Positions 42,815 to 50,588 of a stretch of 64,000 bases of DNA are shown piece after piece. The notes beneath the pieces are model-generated. The model saw only the letters and a program-made list of their open reading frames with translations. It was not told the DNA's origin and searched no databases. Position numbers and translations under genes: made by a program. The first letter of the stretch is position 1; every line of letters begins with the position of its first letter. Origin of the DNA: JBCCGI01 sp039029355 (GTDB lineage Bacteria; Planctomycetota; UBA1135; GCA-002686595); the NCBI GenBank assembly GCA_039029355.1, contig JBCCGI010000016.1:1-64000 (forward strand), in the 5' to 3' direction.

Positions 42815-43809
42815 GGCGAGATGGTAACCGCGTGCATGCGGATGGCCTCCCGCTCGGGGTCGGGAAGCGCCGGATCCTCCCAGTAGGGCGAGCGCTTGTA
42901 GAACAGCACCACCTCGATCGACGCTCCCTCGGGAACGCTCTCGACCTCGAGCGTGAGCGTCGCGTCGGCGTGCAGCAGCGTGCTCGGGAGGTGCGTCTCG
43001 TGGCGGTACGGGTCGCGGATGCGGTAGAGGTGGCGCCACGACTCGCGGCCCGTGGACCCGGAGAGGCGCCAGAACAGATCGGCCGCGCGCGAGCGCTCGT
43101 CGGTGGGGAACGCGTGCCCCGCGCCGACGTTCTCGAGCTCGACGTGGTAGCGCCCGCCCTCGAAGCGGCCGCGCAGCTCGACCGCGGCGTTGAGCGTCGC
43201 CTGGTGGTGGCTGCCCAGGAAGCGGTGGTCGCGGCCCTTCGACGGGTCGCCGTCGCGGAAGGGCATGTGGCAGGAGAGGCAGTCCTCGCCGCGCTCCGGC
43301 CACGCCGAGCCGCGCCACTGGTCGACGGTCTTGTGCTGGTTGTGGCAGCCGCCGCAGTGCTCCGCGCGCGTCAGGTCCGGCGTCGCGGTCGGGCGGCAGG
43401 GCGCGGACGGCGCGTCGGCCGTTGCGGCCATGCCGCCGCCCTCGCTCGCGGGCAGCTGGTGGCACGCGATGCAGTCGACGCCCTCGACGCGCCGCGCCTC
43501 GCGGGGCAGGACGCGCCGGCCGACGCCGGTCGTGAAGACCGGCCGCGGCGCGTGGCAGTCGACGCAGTCCTGGTTCGCGAAGTCGTTCGAGAGGAAGCGC
43601 ACCTCGGGGTTGGTCCACGCGGCCGCGTGCTGCGAGGCCTCCCACTCGGCGTAGACCTCCTCGTGGCACGCGCGGCACTGGCGCGAGCTGGTGAAGGAGC
43701 GCGGCGGCGCCGGCTCGGCCGCGCGGCCGGCGCAGCCGCCGAGGAGCGCCGCGGCGAGACCGAGCACGCCGAGGAGGGCGGCGAGGGAGCGGAGGAGGGA
43801 GGGGGGCAT
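42811..43809 (-). CDS. Pentahaem cytochrome c lipoprotein, c554-like (332 aa)
   Basis: The ATG at 43809 begins MPPSLLRSLAALLGVLGL and a lipobox LLGGC (Cys26). Five haem-binding CxxCH motifs are present: CRACH (45-49), CVDCH (82-86), CIACH (113-117), CGGCH (152-156) and CLSCH (177-181), arranged like the cytochrome c554/multihaem family. The C-terminal 140 residues are a beta domain (LENVGAGHAFPTDERSRAAD). It probably carries electrons at the outer face of the membrane; partner enzymes are not in the window. Confidence 0.9.
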   Translation of the reverse strand: MPPSLLRSLAALLGVLGLAAALLGGCAGRAAEPAPPRSFTSSRQCRACHEEVYAEWEASQHAAAWTNPEVRFLSNDFANQDCVDCHAPRPVFTTGVGRRVLPREARRVEGVDCIACHQLPASEGGGMAATADAPSAPCRPTATPDLTRAEHCGGCHNQHKTVDQWRGSAWPERGEDCLSCHMPFRDGDPSKGRDHRFLGSHHQATLNAAVELRGRFEGGRYHVELENVGAGHAFPTDERSRAADLFWRLSGSTGRESWRHLYRIRDPYRHETHLPSTLLHADATLTLEVESVPEGASIEVVLFYKRSPYWEDPALPDPEREAIRMHAVTISP

Positions 43810-43922
43810 GGCGGGGGCCGGCGGTGAGGGGCCGGCCTCGGCTTTCCCTCCTAGCACGGAAGGGCCCGCGCGTCACGCCCGCGGGCGGCCGGCGCCGCGG
43901 CGCCGCAAAGAAATCCGGGAAC

Positions 43923-44609
43923 GTGCCCCGCCCCGCGCCGCTAGGAGCGTTCTCTGCCGGAGGCTGCGATGCAGATGCGACGATACGAATCACATGCGAG
44001 GGATGCGGTGCGGAGCACCGCGTGGAGCCGACCGGCCAGGCTCGCCGCGGGCGCTGCCGGCGGTGCGGTGCCGCGCTGATGGTGCCCGCGGCGGAGCCGG
44101 GCGCACGGCTGACGCTGGCCGAGCGGCGCAAGCAGCGGCGACCGCTGCTGGCGCCGGCGGTGGTCGTCGCGGTGGTCTCGTTCCTTCTCGGGCTCGTCGC
44201 CGTGCCGCTGACGGTGCTTGCCGGCGCCGGCACGGCGGTGGCGGCGACCTCGGGGGAGGCCTCCTCCGGCGACGTCGGGCTGGCCTTCTACCTGGTCGCC
44301 GTGCTCGGCCTGCTGGCGCTCGGGCTCGTCGGCGGCGGCATCGGTCTCCTGCTGCGCCAGAGCTGGGGCTGGTGGGCCGAGACCGTGGTCTACGGCTTCT
44401 TCCTGCTGCTGAACCTCAAGCTGTGCCTGCCGCTGCTGCGGCTCAACTGGGACCACCCGCGCGCCGGCGAGACGGCGCTCGCGTTCGGTCTCCAGCACGG
44501 CTTGCCGATCGCGGTCTCGCTCGCCATGTTGATCCTGCTCTTCCTGCCGCGGATGCGCGTCGCCTACGGCGTGAAGCAGGAGAAGCGGCTCCGCCCGCGC
44601 CGGGCGTAG
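43923..44609 (+). CDS. Zinc-ribbon membrane protein; 5' end uncertain (about 228 aa)
   Basis: The protein has a four-cysteine zinc ribbon (ITCEGCGAEHRV ... RGRCRRCGAALMVP) followed by four hydrophobic helices. In frame, the only starts are the GTG at 43923 or upstream ATGs, none with a ribosome site. A strong CGGAGG site (43958-43963) and ATG (43969) sit immediately before the zinc ribbon but one base out of frame. One missing base near 43980 would give a natural start MQMR followed by the ribbon. Treat the N-terminus as unresolved. Function unknown. Confidence 0.65.
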   Translation: MPRPAPLGAFSAGGCDADATIRITCEGCGAEHRVEPTGQARRGRCRRCGAALMVPAAEPGARLTLAERRKQRRPLLAPAVVVAVVSFLLGLVAVPLTVLAGAGTAVAATSGEASSGDVGLAFYLVAVLGLLALGLVGGGIGLLLRQSWGWWAETVVYGFFLLLNLKLCLPLLRLNWDHPRAGETALAFGLQHGLPIAVSLAMLILLFLPRMRVAYGVKQEKRLRPRRA

Positions 44610-44696
44610 CCACGTCCCAGGCGGCTCCGGCGCCCCGGGCCAGCGGCCCGCGACCGAAGCGAAGGCCGATGGGCACCCGCGTCTGTGCGCCGAGCG

Positions 44697-45209
44697 CTAG
44701 CGCGCCGGAGCTGCGAAGGTCTTCTGCCAGTAGCCCACGTCGACCCAGCGCCCCTGCTTGAAGCCGACCTCGGAGAACAGCGCGACGCGCCGCATCCCGA
44801 GCTTCTCGTGCAGCGCGACGCTGGCGTCGTTGGGCAGCGCGATGCCGCCGATCGCCACGTGGGCTCCACCGGCGCCGACGCGTTCGAGGAGCTCGGCGTA
44901 GAGCGCCGTTCCCAGGCCGCGCCCGGTGGCCTCGGGGGCGAGGTAGACCGTGGTCTCGACCGAGAAGCGGTACGCGCAGCGGCCCTTCCAGCGGCTCGCG
45001 TACGCGTAGCCGCACGGCTGGCCGTCGGCCTCGACGACCAGCCACGGGAGGTCCGCGTCGAGCACCTCGTCGATCCGGGCCCGCATCGTCGCCGCCGCGA
45101 TCGGGGTCTCCTCGAAGGTGACCACGGTGTGCGCGACGTAGTGGTTGTAGACGCGCGCGAGGGCCTCCTCGTCGCCGGGCGAGAAGGGGCGTAGGTTCGG
45201 GGCGCTCAT
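44697..45209 (-). CDS. GNAT-family N-acetyltransferase, phosphinothricin acetyltransferase-like (170 aa)
   Basis: Matches the PAT/Bar branch of GNAT: LRPFSPGDEEALARVYNHYV, TFEETPIAAATMRARIDEVL, GYAYASRWKGRCAYRFSVET and acetyl-CoA loop ATGRGLGTALYAELL. Enzymes of this branch acetylate free amino groups of small molecules such as phosphinothricin or methionine sulfone; the natural substrate here is unknown. The ATG at 45209 is chosen over a longer open frame. Confidence 0.85.
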   Translation of the reverse strand: MSAPNLRPFSPGDEEALARVYNHYVAHTVVTFEETPIAAATMRARIDEVLDADLPWLVVEADGQPCGYAYASRWKGRCAYRFSVETTVYLAPEATGRGLGTALYAELLERVGAGGAHVAIGGIALPNDASVALHEKLGMRRVALFSEVGFKQGRWVDVGYWQKTFAAPAR

Positions 45210-45400
45210 CGGGCGGCGCTCGGTCGGGACGGCCTGGGCGGAGCGGGCAAGCCGGACATGCGGCGATGCTAGCCCGCGGGCCTCCAGGGCACACGAGGGG
45301 AAGTCCGCGAGCGAAAAAAGTGCCCGCTGTCGTGCGCCTCGTGGCCGTTGGCCACAAAAAGCGGCCCCGGCACGACTCCAGGGCGCCCCGGTGCGTGGCC

Positions 45401-45428
45401 GACATGGGGAGAGTCGGTCCCCCATGTC
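45401..45428 (+). promoter_or_regulatory. Hairpin enclosing the start codon of the HEAT-like/HD-GYP operon
   Basis: GACATGGGG (45401-45409) and CCCCATGTC (45420-45428) form a perfect 9-bp stem with a 10-base loop. The ATG start (45424-45426) lies in the 3' arm and the GGGGAG ribosome site (45406-45411) in the 5' arm and loop, so folding would hide both. It looks like a translation on/off element, but the chance of such a stem in GC-rich DNA is not negligible. Confidence 0.45.
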
Positions 45429-47367
45429 CTCTTCACACCCCCCCGAAGGTGCGGCACCCGCACCCGCGGTGACCGAGGCCGCCGAGTCGTGGTGTCGTCT
45501 GGCGCGCTCGATCTCGATGTACGAGCGCGACAGCGCCCGCACGCAAGGCTTCCTCGACGACTTCCTCGGTCACATCAGCGCGCTCGATCCCAAGTGGATC
45601 GACACCGATGGGACGGTCGAGATCGCGATCGTGCGCGACTCGATGTACGTCGCGCGTCGGCGCGTCATCGAGAAGGTCACCAGCAACCTCGCGTGGATGC
45701 AGGAGCGGCTCCACCGCTCGGTGCTCGTCGGCGCGGCCTTCGCCCCCGACGTCGACCGCGACCTGCTGCTCGACTTCTGCCAGACGCTGCTCGACAACTA
45801 CTCAGCCAACGCCGGTGCGAAGGGGTTCGACGAGCTTTGGCCCGAGGAGTTCCCCGGCATCCGGCTGGTCGAGATGCGCTTCGCCGGGGTCTTCGGCGAC
45901 GAGGAGGGGTTTACCGACGGCACGCCCTACGCCGGGCTCGGCGGCGGCGGCACCGGCGCCGGGCTGACCGACGAGCAGATTCTGGTCGACTACCTGCTCA
46001 GCGACACCGACGTCATCGATCACCTGCACTCGATCGAGGACGTGGCCGCCCAGGGAGTCGACAAGGACGACGGGCTCGTCTCCTCCTCGGAGCTGGTCGC
46101 GCAGATCGTCGAGGTGCTGCCGGTCGAGGCCTTCGAGGACGTCTCCAAGGCGCTGAAGCTCACCGTCGAGGTGCTGTCGCGGATCGCAGGCCGCGGTCAG
46201 GCCCTGCCGGCGGACGTGGCGGCCTTCGTGGACGACAAGGAGATCGACCTCCTGCTCGAGAAGATCGGGCGTCGCTTCTTCGTCCGCAACAGCGAGGGCG
46301 ACCTGGCCGAGCAGATCGCCGAGCGCCAGCGGGCGAACGAGGTCCCCGCGGCGCTGCGCGGACACGCCGGCGACGACGCGATCCAGGATGACCTCGTGGC
46401 GTTCATGCAGGAGTTCAAGAAGCTCCCGCAGGACAAGGTGCGCCTGGTGACCAAGGAGGACGTCGATGTGCCGGCCGAGCAGCTCGGCGCCTACCTGCAC
46501 TACCTGACGCATCTGGAGTCCGAGGAGGAGGCGGCGCGGCTGCACGGACCGCTCAACAAGCTGCTCGGGCGGCTGCAGCGCACCGAGCTGAGCGCGGTGA
46601 TGCCCTACCTGCGCCCGGAGGGCGCCGGCGACTCCTATGAGCGCATCCACCGCCGACTCGCGACCTTTCTGCGCCAGACCAACACCTCGGTGGTGTTCGA
46701 GAAGCTGGGCTTCCTCGACGCCGAGTGGGTGGTGGAGACCTTCCCGCACACCTTCTCGCTCTACATCCGGCGCCTCGACTTCGAGAACTGCAACGACCTC
46801 GACGAGCTTGTCACGGTCTGCAACCGGCTCGGCGACGTGCGTATCCTGGCGGAGGGCACCGCGTTGGCCACGCGCGAGGGCCTCCTGCACCCGCACGTGG
46901 TCCAGGCCCTCTGCAAGTCTCCGATACGGCAGTTCATGCCGCTGGTGCGCCTCATCCTCCAGCGCGGAGGCGACGAGATGCGCCCGAAGGTGATCGAGTA
47001 CCTGCTACACGCCGGGCTCGACGGGAAGGAGGGGCGCCTGCTCGCTCTGCTCCCCGAGCGCTACATCCCGCGCATCTTCCTGTTGTCGCTGATGGAGCCG
47101 GGCGGGCAGAAGGCGAGCTCGCGCGCGAACGTGCTGATCTCGTCGAACATCATCCGCTTCGTCGCCGAGACCGCCGACGACCCGAAGGAGAAGGCTTCGC
47201 GGGTCAAGGCGATGGAGCTCCTGGGCGAGTTCCCGTCGGAGGAGGCGAACGCCTTCCTCTACCAGATCATTCACCGCAAGGGCCTCCTCGGCGGGGAGTC
47301 CCGCGCGATCCGGAAGGCCGCCAAGGCCTCGCTGAAGAAGATGTCGGGCAAGACCAAGCATGTGTGA
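45424..47367 (+). CDS. Large HEAT-like helical protein coupled to HD-GYP (647 aa)
   Basis: No signal peptide, so cytosolic. The N-terminal 160 residues are helical (SISMYERDSARTQGFLDDFL), the middle holds several acidic helical pairs, and the C-terminal half has repeats with an armadillo/HEAT look (QFMPLVRLILQRGGDEMRPK, EEANAFLYQIIHRKGLLGGE). I do not recognise a named family. The last 8 bases overlap the start of the HD-GYP gene, so the two are translationally coupled and probably work as a pair in cyclic-nucleotide signalling or motility control. The N-terminus of the next protein resembles its own N-terminal region in style. Confidence 0.68.
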   Translation: MSSSHPPEGAAPAPAVTEAAESWCRLARSISMYERDSARTQGFLDDFLGHISALDPKWIDTDGTVEIAIVRDSMYVARRRVIEKVTSNLAWMQERLHRSVLVGAAFAPDVDRDLLLDFCQTLLDNYSANAGAKGFDELWPEEFPGIRLVEMRFAGVFGDEEGFTDGTPYAGLGGGGTGAGLTDEQILVDYLLSDTDVIDHLHSIEDVAAQGVDKDDGLVSSSELVAQIVEVLPVEAFEDVSKALKLTVEVLSRIAGRGQALPADVAAFVDDKEIDLLLEKIGRRFFVRNSEGDLAEQIAERQRANEVPAALRGHAGDDAIQDDLVAFMQEFKKLPQDKVRLVTKEDVDVPAEQLGAYLHYLTHLESEEEAARLHGPLNKLLGRLQRTELSAVMPYLRPEGAGDSYERIHRRLATFLRQTNTSVVFEKLGFLDAEWVVETFPHTFSLYIRRLDFENCNDLDELVTVCNRLGDVRILAEGTALATREGLLHPHVVQALCKSPIRQFMPLVRLILQRGGDEMRPKVIEYLLHAGLDGKEGRLLALLPERYIPRIFLLSLMEPGGQKASSRANVLISSNIIRFVAETADDPKEKASRVKAMELLGEFPSEEANAFLYQIIHRKGLLGGESRAIRKAAKASLKKMSGKTKHV

Positions 47368-48745
47368 CCTACACCCGCGAGATGAGGTGAGCTCGCAGCT
47401 CACCCTGGGCATCGTCGACTTCGTCGACGAGCTGGTCGTCGCGATCACGAACTCGCGCATTTACTCCCCGGACCACCCGCGCGTCATCGCCTCGGTGACG
47501 GCGCTGTGCGAGCAGCTGCGCGACCAGCTCGGCACCGATGGTCCCTCCGAGCTGGTCCTGGGCGCCACGGGGGAGTTCCTGTTCTACGACCAGCGCCCGC
47601 TGATCGGCGCCAGCCTGTCGGGAAACCGGATCCTCGAGGCCTTGGCGCGGCTCGATTCGGGAGGCCTCTCGTTCTCCAACTGGGCGAACGAGGACGACAT
47701 GCGCATCGTCGTCGGAATGCTGGGGCGCCAGCGCGTCGACGCGGCGAACTACTCCGAGGCCAACGACCTGCTCGACCAGCTGGGTTGCTCGTCGATCCGC
47801 TTCCTGCCGAGCTACACCGAGACCGGGCTGGGTCCGGGGGGCGGGGCGGTGGTGAACGGTCCGCCGAAGCTCGACACGCCGGAGATCCCCATCGGAGTGT
47901 ACAAGCGCCTCGTGGATCACCTGCAGGACACGCTCGTGCGGGTCTGCCACGGGACGCTGCTGGACACGACCGAGACGATGTCGCTCGTCGAGCTGATCCT
48001 GCATCAGCTGGCGACGGACACCGCGCGGATGATGAGCGTCAGCCGCTACGAGCGCTACGACGCGTACACGTTCGGCCACTCGATCCGCGTCGCGGTCCTG
48101 GCGCTGAACTACGCCTCGGCGTTGACGCTCGACGACGAAGTGCTGCGCAAGATCGGCATGGCGGCGCTGCTGCACGACATCGGCAAGGCGCGCGTGCCCT
48201 TCGAGATCCTGCACTCGACCAAGCGCCTCGACGCCGACGAGCGCGCGGAGATGAACAAGCACACGCTGCACGGCGGCGAGATCCTGCTAGAGCAGGAGTT
48301 GCCCGAGCCGGTGGCGGTCGCGACGGCCTTCGGCCACCACCGTACCACGGACCAGGGCGGCTATCCGGGGCTGCTGCACGAGCATCCGCTCTCGGTCGCC
48401 ACGCGGGTCGTGAAGATCTGCGACGTGTACGAGGCGCTCACGGCCGTGCGGCCCTACAAGGACCGCATGAGCCCGATGCGCGCGTACCGCATCATGATGT
48501 CGATGGGGCGCCACTTCGACCTCAACCTCCTGCGGCGCTTCATCGAGATCAACGGGATCTACCCCGTGGGCAGCTCGGTGCAGCTCTTGGACGGCGCCAC
48601 CGCGCGCGTGACGTCGCAGACCGACTCGCTGCTCTTCCCGATCGTGCAGATCGAGGGCGAGGACTTCGACCCGATCGACCTGCGCAAGTCGACCGGACCG
48701 AAGGGGCGGCACATCGAGCGGCTCCTCATCGAGACGCAGATCTAG
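47360..48745 (+). CDS. HD-GYP domain protein, putative c-di-GMP phosphodiesterase (461 aa)
   Basis: The N-terminal 180 residues form an uncharacterised domain (AITNSRIYSPDHPRVIASVT). The C-terminal HD-GYP domain has the full metal and signature set: H240, HD 272-273 in LLHDIGK, H301/H304, HH 326-327 and GYP 334-336 (DQGGYPG, a slight change from the usual DGxGYP). HD-GYP enzymes hydrolyse cyclic di-GMP to pGpG/GMP. No membrane or receiver domain is present, so the upstream coupled HEAT-like protein may supply input or output. Confidence 0.88.
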   Translation: MCDLHPRDEVSSQLTLGIVDFVDELVVAITNSRIYSPDHPRVIASVTALCEQLRDQLGTDGPSELVLGATGEFLFYDQRPLIGASLSGNRILEALARLDSGGLSFSNWANEDDMRIVVGMLGRQRVDAANYSEANDLLDQLGCSSIRFLPSYTETGLGPGGGAVVNGPPKLDTPEIPIGVYKRLVDHLQDTLVRVCHGTLLDTTETMSLVELILHQLATDTARMMSVSRYERYDAYTFGHSIRVAVLALNYASALTLDDEVLRKIGMAALLHDIGKARVPFEILHSTKRLDADERAEMNKHTLHGGEILLEQELPEPVAVATAFGHHRTTDQGGYPGLLHEHPLSVATRVVKICDVYEALTAVRPYKDRMSPMRAYRIMMSMGRHFDLNLLRRFIEINGIYPVGSSVQLLDGATARVTSQTDSLLFPIVQIEGEDFDPIDLRKSTGPKGRHIERLLIETQI

Positions 48746-48755
48746 TCCGAGACCC

Positions 48756-48947
48756 TCACCGGGCGACGCCGAGCAGCACCGTGCCGTCGAGGTCCTGACC
48801 GATCGAGGCGAAGCGCACGCCGATTCCGCCGGGAGGCGCGTTGTCGCAGGTCAGCCGCACGTCGGTCGAGCCGACGAACGGCGGCCCGTCAAGCCCGCGC
48901 TCGCTGCTCCCGGTTTGCGGCGCATTCCGCGCCGATCGCCAGGTCTT
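48756..48947 (-). pseudogene. Relic C-terminus of a secreted protein after the PQQ-propeller gene
   Basis: Directly after the stop of the PQQ-like gene the same minus-strand frame continues 63 codons to a TGA at 48756. The last about 45 codons read GPPFVGSTDVRLTCDNAPPG, then GIGVRFASIGQDLDG and TVLLGVAR, the style of the C-terminal cap on secreted planctomycete proteins. There is no start or signal peptide, so it looks like the leftover 3' end of a deleted gene. Chance reading-frame similarity cannot be excluded. Confidence 0.4.
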
Positions 48948-50312
48948 CTATTCGCCGGCGGCCTCGGCGATGCAGTAGACGTGCTTCGCGCCGCGCAGGT
49001 AGAGCTCGTCCCCGACAACGGCCGGCGAGGCGTCGAAGCTGTCCTCGAGCACGTTGGTCGCCAGCACCTTGTAGTCGGAGCCCGGCTCGAGCACCTCGGT
49101 TTCCCCATCGCGGCTCACGAGGTAGATGCGCCCGGCCGCGGCGACCGGCGACGCGTACACGTTGGCGACGCTCTCGAGACGCTCGGGGCCGAAGGCCGCC
49201 TCGCCGCTGGCGACGTCGTGCGCGGACAGGATGCCGGTGTTCCCCTTGAAGAAGTACAGCTGGCCTTCCACCAGCAGCGGGGAGGGCACGTAGGGCGTAT
49301 CGCGGTCGTGCTGCCACAGCACCGCATCGGTATCGGTGATGTCGCCCTTGGCGCCGTCCAGGCGGATGGCGAGCAGCGCGTTGCCGCGGAAGCCGCTCAT
49401 CAGATAGACCACGCCGTCGGCGTACACCGGCGACGGGATCGCGTTGAGCGTCATCCCTCCGCACTCCCACACGATCTCGCCCGAGGCGAGGTCGTAGCTG
49501 CGGATCTTGTTGGTGCCGTTGGTGATCACCTGCGGCTTGCCGTCGACCTCGACGATCAGCGGCGTGGCCCACGAGGTCGGCTCGTCGCGCTCGCGACGCC
49601 AGAGCTCCTCGCCGGTGTTCGCGTTGAGCGCGACGATGAACGACGGCCCCTCGTGGTCCCACTGCACGACCAGCGTGTCGCCGTGCACGGCGGGGGAGGA
49701 GCCCTCGCCGAAGCCGTTGCGCGTGCGCATCTGGCCGAGGTCGGTCTCCCACAGCTTCTTGCCCGCGAGGTCGTAGGCGAAGAGCCCGTTGGAGCCGAAG
49801 TGCGCGAACAGCCGGCGCCCGTCGGTCAGGGCCGAGCCCGAGGCCCAGCTCGCGTCGCCGTGAGTGCCCTCGTGGGGGAGCGCCTCGCGCGCGACCGCCT
49901 GCCACGCGACCGAGCCGTCGCTGCGGTTGAGGGCCAGGATCGTGAAGCGCTGCTTCTGCGTCGGCTGGATCTTCTTCATACCGCCTCCGCGACGCCCGCC
50001 GCGTCGGCCGCCGCCGCCGCCCTCGGGCTCCTCGGGCTGGACCTCCTCGCCAAAGCCCTCAGCCGTGAGCACGAACACGAGGTCGCCCCAGATGATCGGC
50101 GTGCCCTTTCCGGCGCCCGGGATCTCGGCCTTCCAGCGGATGTTCTTCTCGTCGTCCCACTCCAGCGGCGGGTCGGCGTGCTTGGACTCGCCCGTGCCGA
50201 GCGGGCCGCGCCACTGGGGCCAGTGCTCGTCGGCTAGCTCGACCGAGGTGAGGGGGGCGGGGAGGGCGAGCACGGAGGCGAGCAGGAGCGGGGCGCAGAG
50301 GGGGTGGATCAT
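48948..50312 (-). CDS. Secreted PQQ-like beta-propeller protein (454 aa)
   Basis: A signal peptide (MIHPLCAPLLLASVLALPAP) is followed by HWPQWRGPLGTGESKHADPP, the typical opening of planctomycete PQQ_2 (YVTN-like) propellers, and repeated blades (FTILALNRSDGSVAWQA, LFAYDLAGKKLWETDLG, SYDLASGEIVWECGG). A glycine/arginine-rich insert (EPEGGGGGRRGGRRGGG, about residues 94-110) interrupts blade one. Redox residues of true quinoproteins are not evident, so a structural or binding propeller is more likely than a dehydrogenase. Confidence 0.85.
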   Translation of the reverse strand: MIHPLCAPLLLASVLALPAPLTSVELADEHWPQWRGPLGTGESKHADPPLEWDDEKNIRWKAEIPGAGKGTPIIWGDLVFVLTAEGFGEEVQPEEPEGGGGGRRGGRRGGGMKKIQPTQKQRFTILALNRSDGSVAWQAVAREALPHEGTHGDASWASGSALTDGRRLFAHFGSNGLFAYDLAGKKLWETDLGQMRTRNGFGEGSSPAVHGDTLVVQWDHEGPSFIVALNANTGEELWRRERDEPTSWATPLIVEVDGKPQVITNGTNKIRSYDLASGEIVWECGGMTLNAIPSPVYADGVVYLMSGFRGNALLAIRLDGAKGDITDTDAVLWQHDRDTPYVPSPLLVEGQLYFFKGNTGILSAHDVASGEAAFGPERLESVANVYASPVAAAGRIYLVSRDGETEVLEPGSDYKVLATNVLEDSFDASPAVVGDELYLRGAKHVYCIAEAAGE

Positions 50313-50431
50313 GGCCCCGTTTTAATGAGCGCGGGCCCGACCGGTTCCGCCCGGACGCGCGCTTTTTCCGGTTCCTCACCCCGGGCCTAGGCCGCTTTCG
50401 TCACGAGCCGACGCGCCGCAGCGGCCCAAGC

Positions 50432-50449
50432 GGCCCGCTTACGCGGGCC
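50432..50449 (-). terminator. GC hairpin between the S41 peptidase and PQQ-propeller genes
   Basis: GGCCCGC-TTAC-GCGGGCC is a perfect 7-bp stem with a 4-base loop in the 276-bp gap downstream of the S41 peptidase gene. No U tract follows on the minus strand, so it would be at best a Rho-assisted or pausing element. The rest of the gap shows only a GGCCTAGGCC palindrome (50384-50393) and an A/T-rich box near 50361-50370. Confidence 0.3.
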
Positions 50450-50588
50450 TCTCGGCGCCTGGCGGCACTTTGCGGACACCGGCGTCCTCGATGACCCGTC
50501 CAGCGTCGCCTGCGGGGCCGGCGCCCTCAAAGCGCCACCAGACATCGAGTTGCACCGCACCGCCTCGCCGTCTCGTGACGAAGGCGGC

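Noticed and set aside
42815..44233. Upstream extension of the HEAT lipoprotein frame
   Set aside because: It is antisense-like frame over the cytochrome gene; the GTG at 42814 with a lipobox is the real start.
45341..45355. GTGGCC-GTT-GGCCAC hairpin followed by A5
   Set aside because: A intrinsic terminator needs T on the transcribed strand; here A follows on plus and T precedes on minus, so it is not a terminator in either direction.
48851..49108. Minus-strand short frame next to the PQQ-like gene end
   Set aside because: Out of frame with the PQQ-like gene and rich in Arg/Ser/Thr; a shadow frame.
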